From positions 18,725,001-18,789,000 of the forward strand of contig NC_088347.1 of assembly GCF_036884655.1 (NCBI RefSeq): 64,000 nt of DNA, read 5' to 3'. Every line of letters begins with the position of its first letter. Within the stretch, counting starts at the first letter, position 1. Shown one piece after another: positions 1 through 9,320 of this stretch. The notes beneath the pieces were generated by a model, which was not told the DNA's origin, ran no database searches, and was given only the letters and a program-made list of their open reading frames with translations. A program made the translations under genes and the position numbers. This stretch comes from Musa acuminata AAA Group. Lineage: Eukaryota > Streptophyta > Magnoliopsida > Zingiberales > Musaceae.

Positions 1-1263
1 CCAAGTACTCGGTTTGCTCAACACCATTGGGTAGCTTTATCTTGCGATCCGCTAAAATGGTTTCAACTCACTTTTCGTAGGAGGCTCTGATGGGGGGTGG
101 TTGAGTTGGAACACTTTGGGAAGTATCTTGCGGATCTGAGTGGTAGTCTTTCAAGTTGTTGGCGTAGAAAACATTGTGAATTTTGAGCCACGCCGGTAAC
201 TGCAACTTGTAGGAGACGTTGCCCACCCAATTGATAATTGGGAAGTGTCCTTCATAATTGTGCATAAATCATTTGTGTACTTTGTTCTTAAAGAATTGGA
301 GTGATGTTGGTTAGAGCTTTACAAACACCAAATCGCCGACTTTGAATTCCTACAATTGCCTTCCCAAGTCTCCCCACTTCTTCATCTTTTTGGCCGCCTT
401 CTCCAAGTAAGCCCACGCAATATTTGTATTTTGGTGTCGTTATTTTGCAAAGTGATATGCTAATGGACTACTCCCAATATACCCAAGAGCCAAGGTATGA
501 GGAGTTGATGATTATTGTCCTGTAATGATCTCGAAGGGGTTCTTGTTTGACGCAGAGCTTTGCTGCAAGTTGTAGGAGAATTGGGTTGTGTCCAACAGCT
601 TCACCCAATCTTATTGGTTGGCACTCACGTAGTGCCAAAAATATTACTCAAGGAGTGAGTTTATCCTTTCAATTTGGCCATCCGTCTAAGGGTAGAGGCT
701 TATGGAGAAGTATAACTTAGACCCCAACAATTTGAATAGCTCAGTCTAGAATCGTCCCAAGAACCGAGCGTCTCAATCATTGATGATATTATGCGGGACT
801 CCCCAATACCTCACCACTTTCATTATCATCAGCCTGGCCACCTCCTCTACTGAATAATATAGAGGTGCAGTAATGAAAGTTGCATACTTTGAAAATCGAT
901 CGACCACCATGAGTATCAATCCGAGTCCCCCTACTACCGGCAAACTTGATATGAACTCCAAGGAAATCTCTCCCACGACCTTTCTAGTACGGGCAACGAC
1001 TCCAAAAGTCTCACCGGCTTTCGCTGCTCCACTTTGTCTTGTTGGTAAGTGAGGCACGTTCAAACATATTCCTCTACATCAGTCCCCATCTTCGACCAAT
1101 AGAAGGCTCTCTCCACGAGAGCCAAAGTTCTATGAATACCTTGATGTCCAACCCAAAGGGAATTGTGACACTCTCTTAAGAGTTCACGTCTCAAATTGTC
1201 CACTCGAGGAACATAAACCGTATTCCCTTTTATGTAAATGAGTCCATCCTGGACCCAAAATTG
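1..1263 (-). pseudogene. gypsy integrase core, C-terminal GPY/F region and start of chromodomain
   Basis: Minus-strand translation shows the integrase core start SLEFISSLP and LMVVDRFSKYATFI (about 870-990), followed by WGVPHNIIND and, through stops, the glutamate region. Near 68-265 the C-terminal segment VGNVSYKLQLPAW and IHNVFYANNLKDYH is the chromovirus integrase tail. It leads into a chromodomain beginning ETILADRKIKLPNG and running off the window. Several stops disrupt it. Chromodomains of this class target integration to heterochromatin. Confidence 0.83.
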
Positions 1264-2808
1264 TCATGCCTTACCTTCTTTGACGAGTTGCATCAGGGTT
1301 ACTGCCTGAGGATCATTGTATAGTCCATCCCTGATCATGGAAAAGAAAGTGGAGTGCAATTGACTTGTTTGGCCTTTGCCTTCCAACTGTATGACATTCA
1401 CTTGCACTTTTTGACTCAATGCATCGGCTACGACATTTGCTTTTTCGGGCTTGTACTCCATTGTCATATCAAACTCAACCAGGAAGTCCTGCCATCGTGT
1501 TTGCTTTGGGGAGAGTTTCCTTTAAGTTTGGAAATAGCTCAAAGCGATGTTATCTGTCCTCAGCACAAATTGCGATCCAAGAAGGTAGTGCCGCCAAACT
1601 CATAGATAGTGGACCATCGCTGTCATCTCCTTCTCATGCATCGGATACCGTCGCTCGGTCTCGTTGAGCTTACGGCTCTCATAGGCCACTGAGTGACCCT
1701 CTTGCATGAGTACTCCTCCAATAGCGAAGTCTGAAGCATATGTATGGACTTCGAAGGGCTCCCTAGAGTCCGGTAATTTGAGCATCAGTTCTTCCAACAC
1801 AATAGCCTTCAGGTCTAGGAATGCAGCTTCACATTTGTCAGACCACCTCCAAGACTGCTCCTTCAGCAACTCCGTCAGTGGAGTTGCACGCTTCGAATAC
1901 CTTGCTATGAAGCGCCAATAGTAGTTGACAAAACTAAGGAAGGATCTTAACTCTAGCACCTTCTTTGGAGTTCACCATTTCGCAATAGCTTGCACCTTCG
2001 ATTTGTCCATCCAAATGGAGACATTACTAATTCGATGCCCCAAGAATAAGATCTCTGTTTAAGTAAAGTAGTACCTCTCCCTTTTTATGAACAAAGTATT
2101 CTCCTTGAAAACCTTAAAAATTGTCCGAAGGTGCTCGACATGCTCCTCGAGCTTTTGATTGTAGACGACGATATCATCCAAGTAGACAACCATAAACTTA
2201 TTTAAGTACTCTTTGAATAGTTGGTTCATAAGAGTGCAGAACATGGCTAGAGCGTTGGTTAAGCCGAAAGGCATCACTAAGAACTCAAACACTCTATACC
2301 TGGTCACATAAGTAGTCTTCGCTTCATCGCCTTCAACAATGCACACCTGCCAGTACCCCGATCGAAGGTCGAGTTTAGAGAAATACTTTGCTTTGCCCAA
2401 TTGGTTGAACAAGTTCGCGATGAGTAGGATGGGATACTTATTCTTTATCGTCACTTTGTTGAGGGCTCGATAATTGACGCATAGTTGGAGGCTCCCATCT
2501 TGTATCTTTTAAAAGAGAACTAGAGCTCCGAAAGGTGCTTTGGAACTACGAATGAGACCACCGCTTAGTAGTTCACCTAATTACTTTTTAAGTTCTGCCA
2601 ACTCTGGAGAGGGCATGCGGTATGGTGGTCTCGGTGCAGGCTTCACTCCTGGCTCCAGCTCGATATGATGATTAACACCTTTGCATGGTGACAAAGTCTT
2701 CAGTAACTCGGGTGGAATAATATTTGTGAACTCTTTCAGAACGTTAGCCACCACGGTAGGTTTATGAATGACCTCCTCATTGAATGGCTCTAGCTTCATA
2801 GCAGCCAC
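1264..2808 (-). pseudogene. gypsy reverse transcriptase and RNase H remnant
   Basis: Minus-strand frames give conserved RT segments in order: VNHHIELEPGVKP and PPYRMPSPELAEL upstream, [24 protein letters not shown], the catalytic box [10 protein letters not shown] near 2170, then the thumb/connection FVNYYWRFI and RNase H sequence SDFAIGGVLMQEG and LNETERRYPMHEKEM. RNase H ends near 1440 with ADALSQK. Frames are separated by stops (near 2455-2580 and 1960-2058), so the polyprotein is not translatable. The aspartate pair of YLDD is retained. Confidence 0.87.
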
Positions 2809-2826
2809 GAATGTTAATTCGCCTTT

Positions 2827-3515
2827 TCATACCCTTTTCTTTAGTTGTAATGCCGATATCTGTTGGGGTTCCCTGGTTCCTCTCCAAGAGATGAGAACCA
2901 TATAGGGGTCATCACCTCCTATCATACATAGGGAGTTTATGAATGACATTGGCACCAACTTCGTCGCGTGCATGAACTCCATTCCAAGAATCACTTGAAA
3001 GTCGTCCAGTGGCACTGCCATCATGTTTGTGCTCCCGCTCCATGTTCCGATCTTGATGGGAACTCCCTTTGCTAAGCTGGAGATTCGCTTGGCCTCCGAG
3101 TTTACCGCCTTCATTCGACTTGGGTTCTTCTCCAAGATCAGCCCAAGTCACTTTGCGTCTCGATAGGAAATAAAGTTGTGGGTAGCACCCGTGTCCACCA
3201 TCGCACGGGTCATTTGACCATTGAGCTTAATGTTTATGTACATCAGCTCGTTGCTTTCTGTTTTTTGTGGCCTTGTCTTTATGTTCTCTCCCACTTGACC
3301 CCGCATAGTATTTAACAAACGCATTGCCCCCATCCAGGGTCCTTGCGACTCTTCATCGTTTGCTATTGGATTCTGAACTACTCGAACTAAGAGCGACAAC
3401 CTTACCCTTGTCCGATTTGGGGGATAGATAGAAGTTGTTAAGGCATTGAATGCTTGCTTATGTGGGCACTCTCTCACCATGTGCAGCCCTCTGCACAAGA
3501 AGCATCTGTTAGGTT
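2827..3515 (-). pseudogene. gypsy CCHC knuckle and aspartic protease remnant
   Basis: After the frameshift the minus strand encodes a zinc knuckle of spacing CX2CX3HX4C (CFLCRGLHMVREC). About 90 residues later comes the retropepsin active-site motif MVDTGATHNFIS near 3165-3200. Downstream sequence containing DDFQVILGMEFMHATK is typical of the region joining protease to RT in plant chromoviruses. The protease would process the Gag-Pol polyprotein. The frame is open only in pieces (3148-3498 and 2827-3135), with a stop between them. Confidence 0.82.
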
Positions 3516-4571
3516 TTGAGGCCTTGCCTTTTGAGCTTGGCCCTTTATGGGAACTCTTATTCCTTTGTTCGCCCCCGGGCTCCTTTCCTCGAGAATATTT
3601 TGGGGGGCGATTTCTTGAAGATTGTTTTCTTTTTCCCGGGTCCTTGAGGTAATAAAGTCGGTGAGCCTTTCTGCAGCAGCAATTGCCCTAATCACATCGG
3701 TGACATTCCTTTGATGTAGTTCTTGTTGAGCGCAAGGCTTCAAACCATCGAGAAAGCTGAATAACTTATCATTCTCGGGCATATCCTGTATGTCCAGCAT
3801 TAGTGCAGAAAATTGCTTCACGTAGTCTCGAATGTAAGTACTTTGACGGAGTTGTCTTAGTTTCCTCCTTGCGACGAACTTTATGTTCTCAAGTAGAAAC
3901 TGAGTTCTCAACTCCCCCTTTAAATCCTCCCATGTGTCCACCTGACACCGACCTTATTGGATTTCCTCCCAACGGGTTTGCCACCAAAGTTTTGCATCCC
4001 CATTCAAATACATGGTAGCTATCGAAACTTTGGTTTCTTCAGAATTAGGCCTTGTATCTCGAAAGTATTGTTCCATGTCGAATAGGAAATTCTCGAGCTC
4101 TTTAGTGTCTCTAGCACCTCCATAACCATGCGGTTCGAGTGCCCTCAAGTTTTGTGGCGGTGCAATGTGGGTGTTGCTCTCTCCCGCATTTAGTGCCCTT
4201 GTGAGTACCATCACTCTAGAAGTGAGTTCCGCCACAACTTCATGCAAATATTGCATGGAGTCTTTAGTATCGTCTAACAGTCGATCGACTAGGGTCTCAA
4301 CTTTATCGATTCGGGATTCAGCTTCTTCTTGCGAGCTTTCTACCCCAAGAAACCTTTGTTGGCCTTGGTAAAGTTCCTCTAAGCTCGCTTCAAGAACATC
4401 CAAGCGGGTTTCCATCGCTGTGAGTCTCTCCTTATGACTCTTCTTCCCGGTTGGCGCTCCACATTGCGCCTCCTCCGCTCTCGGAGAGTAGCCAATTTCT
4501 CGCTCATCATGTTCACTGCCACGATCCTCCAAAGCGGCTCCAACGACATGAGAGCGAGTTTGCACTTGCAA
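3500..4571 (-). pseudogene. gypsy gag (capsid) remnant
   Basis: The frame opens at 4571 with MQVQTRSHVV and contains a heptad-rich segment (ETRLDVLEASLEELYQ), then the retrotransposon Gag core with FLFDMEQYF and LWWQTRWEE, continuing as FSALMLDIQDM and LDGLKPCAQQEL. A single in-frame TAA at 3954-3956 interrupts the core. The frame shifts by one base around 3500-3520, just before the zinc knuckle. In life the protein would build the virus-like particle. The order and spacing match gypsy Gag, so identity is secure, but the reading frame is broken. Confidence 0.85.
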
Positions 4572-4690
4572 CCCACCTGCGGCTACTTAGGGCAAAGGTC
4601 CGGCTTGTGCCGTCTTGCTCGATTTGCCACGATACTTGGCCATGGCGACATTGCGAAGTTGCTTCGCTGCTTGCTCGAATTGCTTGCCCC

Positions 4691-4703
4691 CTCTGATACC
4701 ACA
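4691..4703 (-). other. Primer binding site (tRNA-Met type)
   Basis: The minus strand reads TGTGGTATCAGAG immediately inside the LTR boundary. TGGTATCAGAG is the standard plant LTR-element site complementary to the 3' end of initiator tRNA-Met, so minus-strand DNA synthesis would start here. Confidence 0.85.
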
Positions 4704-4704
4704 A

Positions 4705-5481
4705 TGTCATGAACTTAGTTGAAATTGCCTAAGTTGTGAGGCACCTTTGCAGCAAAATCATGAACTTAGCTGAAGTTGTCTAAGTCGTGAAGCATCCTTG
4801 CGCCAACACCTCGGACTTAGTTGGGATTGCCTAAGTCATGAGGCTCCCTTGCGACATATGCGTTTGTAAAGGTTCAGCCTAGTTGCAACCTTGTACAGGT
4901 CCCGAAGGTCCTGTAAAACAAAAGGTTGATTAGATTGAAAATGAGCGACGGATAAGTCCCGACGTCTCGTGGAGAGGGAAGCTTTACAAGCAATTCAACA
5001 AGCACCTTAAGTGCAAGAGAGAAAAGAGAGGAAGGAGAAAACAAGGACTTTAGAAGGTTGAACGAACAGTTGCAAGTTCACAAACAACTGCTCATCGGGT
5101 GTTGGGCGCGAAGGCAAGTTCCCGTCAAGTTATCGAGCGAACTTGTGAAGATTTTTCAACGTCTGACAATATACCGAAGCCTCATCCAGCCCTATGCCAC
5201 CCGGGGGGTTCCAGAGTGTTGAGATGGCTGACGTTTCGCGTGCAGCTGCGACTTGCAGAAAACAAGCCGTGGCATGTGAAAATGAAACTGTTTTGGGCAG
5301 TTCAACCCGGCGCGACGAGCGATCGCACTGCAGAACTGCAACTTATTCGAACATGCATTTTTACAAGTAAAAACACACAAAACTAAGACAACATGCTGTC
5401 ATGTCTCGATATAAGCATGCAAAAGTAACGAACGATTCGTTGAACGAAGTTGTTACAGGTGCGCGACGATCGTTCGTGACA
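4705..5481 (-). repeat. 5' LTR of the gypsy element (777 bp)
   Basis: The segment begins TGTCATGAAC and ends GTTCGTGACA on the plus strand. These termini are near-perfect inverted repeats, as expected of LTR ends. It abuts a tRNA-Met type primer binding site on the low-coordinate side, which fixes it as the 5' LTR of a minus-strand element. Near the low-coordinate end (about 4708-4857) it carries three diverged copies of a roughly 50-bp unit built on ACTTAGTTG...TTGCCTAAGT...GAGGC. The bases outside the LTR are TGATA. The matching target copy is off the window. Confidence 0.88.
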
Positions 5482-6953
5482 TGATACTCAAGCCATCTCC
5501 TTGGTTACATTGGGTTTCTTATGCATATCAAAATTTGATCTTATATGTCTCGTCCAAGAATATAAAAAAATATTTTATGTAAAAATTAAAAATATTAGCC
5601 ATCGTAATTTATTAGCATGGCATCCTCTAAACCATCAACATGCATTTCAAGTTACAATTGCCGTCAAATTATAGGGAAATAAAAATTAAAAAAAATCAAC
5701 GAATGGATGCTCGAGTAACCTGTGGAATGCAAATCGAGTAATCGCAACACTAGGTGAAGAGATGGTGACAAAAGGGTCAAAGACAACGAAAGAAGAAAGA
5801 AAAAATCCAACAACTGTGACGATCTCCCTCACTGCATAACGCGAAGAAACCAAATAATATATCCTATTCTTCCTCGGGTATTATCCTGCCAGGAAGGTAC
5901 GGAGCCGATCAATACTCGGTTGGTCGTGGACACATCTCGGACTTTGACCCACAAGAAATGGCGGCATGTTGGTCTGACCGTTGACTGGTCAAATATTTCA
6001 GATCACGTGAGGAATTGAAGTTAATGAGTGCAGTCGTCGGTCAGTTGCATACGGTCCATTAACCTATCCAATCTATGGCGGCTCCAACGCAAAGCCAACA
6101 ATATGAAATCAACTATAGCTATAACGCGTGAGGGTTTGAAGTTTGCGTCGATTCATATCGTCCCCAAATAATTAGTAGATTACTGCACTAAATTAATGTT
6201 TTTTGTATTTTTATAAAAATATTTTTGATTTTTATACATCTTTTATATGAACTAATCTAAAAAAGAAAGTCAGTTATAATATTTTTATATTGAGTTATAG
6301 TATTTCTAATAATATCAAAAAAATAGAAAGTAATAAAAAAATTTTCGTAACCGAGAACCGGTCTAATTCTATGGATATATTCCTATAAATCGGGACCCAT
6401 AAGAAAAGAAAAGATAAAAAATGATTGACTATCAATTCAAAAATATATTTAAAATTAGATAAAAGAAAGACGTTGTCATGAAAATCTAAAAAGGATATCT
6501 TGAAAAATATATATTATTTTTTTAAAAAATTAAATATGAAATATATAAATTTATGTATTAATTTTTTAAAAATAAGAAGATTGCTATTTACAATCCCCCT
6601 TTATTATTTATAATCTTATTTTAAAAACTTTTAATATTTCTTACTACGTAAATGAACTTGATACTTTTTTTTCTCCTTCTTCCTTCATATATATATATAT
6701 ATATATATGTAATCGTTTTCCTCGTTGGAAATGTCCCAAATTATTTATATATATATATAATCGTTTTCAATTAGTATTCTTTCTTCTTCGCCCTCTTTCT
6801 CTCTCTCTCTCTCTCTCTAAACCCACGGCCACTATAATGGAGACCAGACCACCTTAAGGCAGTTTCTCTTAGTCTTTTGCTTTCTTCCCTCTCTTCGCTT
6901 TGCTTCCCTATGTGGGTTAAACGTGGAACTCCCCAGCCGACCATCGCCACCTG
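5482..6953 (+). promoter_or_regulatory. Upstream region and 5' leader of the receptor kinase gene
   Basis: I see no coding frame of substance here. The stretch turns strongly AT-rich from about 6180. It has two (TA)n runs at about 6688-6708 and 6746-6759 and a (CT)n tract at 6798-6818, about 135 bp before the ATG. Pyrimidine-rich CT runs close to the start are common in plant 5' leaders. No single TATA box can be chosen because of the TA repeats. Confidence 0.4.
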
Positions 6954-9320
6954 ATGAGGCCTTCCCTCGCCGTCGCGTTGGCGGTGGCCGCGACCCTGTC
7001 TGTCTTCCTCCTACCTGCTCACGGCACCGGCTCCACCTCCACCCTCGCCATCGCCCACGGCTCCCCTTCTATCGTCTGCGGCGTCCTCGCCGGCGTCTCC
7101 CCTCGTAGCATCCAGTGCGCCCGCGCCGACGCCACAGGTGCTCTGTCCTTCCCCCTTTTCCCCAACGTCTCCTTTGCCTCCGTCTCTGGTGGCCACGGCT
7201 CCCTCTGCGGCCTGAGGGCCGACGGCACCGCTTTCTTCTGCTGGGACGCGGCCACACTCACCCAGAAGCGCGTCTACAACGACTCCACCGCCCTCGAGGA
7301 GCTCGCTGTCGGCGATGTCCAAATCGCCGGCGTCGACCGCAACCGGACGTTCGTTCATTGGTGGCGCGCTGACAGCGCCTTCCCTGACAAATTGACCGGC
7401 TCCTACCGTTCCCTCACCTCCGGTCGGGGCTTTACCTGCGCCATCGGCACTAATGGTTCCGTCAGCTGCTGGGGGCCGCGCAGCGGTGAGATCTCGGTCG
7501 CCTTCGTCAACTCCAACATGTCGACCATCGTTGCGGGAGACTCCCACGCCTGCGGCATCAGCACCGCCGGCCGGCTTATCTGCGGCGGCAACAACGAAGC
7601 AGGCCAATCGACCCCGCCCTCGGACTCAGCGTTCGAGTTCGGCATCCTCGCGCTGGGTTCAAGCCACACCTGCGCCGTCAGGCGATACAACGGCACGGTT
7701 GTCTGCTGGGGCGGGGGCGCCGGCGGCGAATACACGCCGGCGAACACCACCGCCTTCGTGTTCATCGTCGCCGGCGGCAATCTCACCTGCGGCCTAACGG
7801 TGGTCAACTTTACTGTGCTTTGCTGGGGGACGAACAGGAGCGACGCGGCAGTACCTGCGCTTCCGTTGCCGAGAGTGCTTCCTGGAATTTGCACTTCCAA
7901 CGAAAGCTCTTGCGATTGCGGACCTTTCCCCGACTCGGAGACGCTATGTTCGGGTTCTGGAGTCATATGCAGGCGATGTGACGATCGACTCGAGCGAACA
8001 AGCCCACCTCCGCCATCACCATCGCCGCCGCCGTCTACCGTTTCGTCGAAGAGGACTAACAAGGGATGGTTGGCATTCGCAATCGTTGGGTCAGTCGGCG
8101 CATTTGCCGGTGTCTGCTCCATAGTCTACTGCGCATGGTTTGGGGTTTGTAGGCACAAGAAGATCCACAATTCAGTTCAGCCGACTATTACCGCTGCTGG
8201 AAATGGAGCATCCCATGCGGGGCATTCGTCCGCAACCGGTGCCGGATCGATCATCCCGAGCCCAACCACGTCCCCGTCCGGGTCGCGGTCCCGAACTTTT
8301 TGGCGCCAGGGCTCACGGGTCATGAGGCGGCAGAGGAGTGGCCCGTCTTCGTTCAAGGACCGGGCGGAGGAGTTCAGCTTCTCGGAGCTCGCCGCCACCA
8401 CCAAAAACTTCTCCTTGGAGACCAAAATTGGGGCCGGCAGCTTTGGGACGGTGTACAAGGGGAAACTGCCCGATGGACGGGAGGTGGCAATCAAGAGAAG
8501 TGAATCAGGGCCGAGGACGAAGAAGTTCCAGGAAAAGGAGAGCGCTTTCCAGTCGGAACTCGCGTTCCTCTCTCGGCTCCACCACAAACACTTGGTGGGC
8601 TTGGTCGGCTACTGCGAGGAGAGGGAGGAGAGGCTCTTGGTCTACGAGTACATGAAGAATGGAGCTCTGTATGACCATCTCCACCCAAAGAATGGCGATC
8701 AGACCAGTGTGTTGAATTCTTGGAAGATGAGGATCAAGGTGCTGCTGGATGCGGCGAGAGGGATTGAATATCTCCACAGCTATGCCGTGCCTCCGATCAT
8801 CCACCGCGACATCAAGTCCTCCAACATACTGCTCGATGGCAACTGGATCGCCCGGGTGTCAGACTTCGGGCTGTCGCTCATGGGACCAGAATCCGGCGAT
8901 GGACATTTGTCGATGAAGGCGGCAGGCACTGTTGGGTATATGGACCCCGAGTACTACGGATTGCACCACTTGACCGTCAAGAGCGATGTTTACGGCCTGG
9001 GAGTGGTGATGCTTGAGGTGCTCACTGGGAGAAGAGCCATCTTCAAGGACGAGGAGGGTGGGAACCCGACCAGTGTCGTCGACTATGCTGTGCCCTGCAT
9101 TGTGGCAGGGGAGGCCAGCAAGGTGCTCGACGCAAGAGTGGGGCAGCCGGGACCGCATGAAGCTGAGGCGGTGGAGCTCGTTGCCTACACTGCTGTGCAC
9201 TGCGTTAATCTTGAGGGCAGGAATCGGCCGAATATGACCGACATTGTTGCCAACCTCGAGAGCGCCCTTGCTCTCTGCGAGGGAAGCCATGGAAGCATCT
9301 CCAGTGGTTCAGCAGATTGA
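6954..9320 (+). CDS. CRINKLY4-related receptor-like serine/threonine kinase
   Basis: An intronless frame of 788 aa. Residues 1-24 form a signal peptide (hydrophobic core VALAVAATLSVFLL). Residues about 30-300 are a crinkly/RCC1-like beta-propeller, seen as repeated CWG or CGG turns (VSCWG, LICGGNNEAGQ, VVCWGGG, TVLCWGTN). A short Cys-rich stretch at about 306-345 stands where CRINKLY4 has TNFR-like repeats. A proline-rich juxtamembrane stalk follows, then a transmembrane helix at about 372-399. The cytoplasmic kinase runs about 480-765 with GAGSFG at 493-498, catalytic Lys514 (VAIK), HRD at 617-619 (HRDIKSSN) and DFG at 637-639, so it should be active. CRINKLY4 itself is about 900 aa with a full TNFR region. 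The shorter length and reduced Cys region fit the CCR3/CCR4-type paralogues. The family acts at the plasma membrane in epidermal and organ patterning; ligand and role here are unknown. The start chosen gives the signal peptide directly. Confidence 0.92.
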   Translation: MRPSLAVALAVAATLSVFLLPAHGTGSTSTLAIAHGSPSIVCGVLAGVSPRSIQCARADATGALSFPLFPNVSFASVSGGHGSLCGLRADGTAFFCWDAATLTQKRVYNDSTALEELAVGDVQIAGVDRNRTFVHWWRADSAFPDKLTGSYRSLTSGRGFTCAIGTNGSVSCWGPRSGEISVAFVNSNMSTIVAGDSHACGISTAGRLICGGNNEAGQSTPPSDSAFEFGILALGSSHTCAVRRYNGTVVCWGGGAGGEYTPANTTAFVFIVAGGNLTCGLTVVNFTVLCWGTNRSDAAVPALPLPRVLPGICTSNESSCDCGPFPDSETLCSGSGVICRRCDDRLERTSPPPPSPSPPPSTVSSKRTNKGWLAFAIVGSVGAFAGVCSIVYCAWFGVCRHKKIHNSVQPTITAAGNGASHAGHSSATGAGSIIPSPTTSPSGSRSRTFWRQGSRVMRRQRSGPSSFKDRAEEFSFSELAATTKNFSLETKIGAGSFGTVYKGKLPDGREVAIKRSESGPRTKKFQEKESAFQSELAFLSRLHHKHLVGLVGYCEEREERLLVYEYMKNGALYDHLHPKNGDQTSVLNSWKMRIKVLLDAARGIEYLHSYAVPPIIHRDIKSSNILLDGNWIARVSDFGLSLMGPESGDGHLSMKAAGTVGYMDPEYYGLHHLTVKSDVYGLGVVMLEVLTGRRAIFKDEEGGNPTSVVDYAVPCIVAGEASKVLDARVGQPGPHEAEAVELVAYTAVHCVNLEGRNRPNMTDIVANLESALALCEGSHGSISSGSAD

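Larger units (their letters stand above)
1..5481 (-). mobile_element. Ty3/gypsy chromovirus, 5' LTR plus decayed gag-pol, truncated by window edge
   Basis: Reading the minus strand from 5481 downward gives LTR, primer binding site, Gag, CCHC knuckle, aspartic protease, reverse transcriptase, RNase H, integrase and the start of a chromodomain at the window edge. The order protease-RT-RNaseH-IN defines Ty3/gypsy, and the terminal chromodomain (positions 1-80, motif ADRKIKLPNG) defines a chromovirus. The frame is broken by several in-frame stops and at least one frameshift, so this copy is dead. The 3' LTR lies outside the window. A CX2CX3HX4C knuckle resembles the Tekay/Del or Galadriel type, but the clade is not certain. 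Confidence 0.93.

Noticed and set aside
7011..8122. Long minus-strand open frames (198 and 239 codons) opposite the receptor kinase gene
   Set aside because: They are mirror frames of a GC-rich coding region with low-complexity translations and no family motif; the plus frame has a full domain set.
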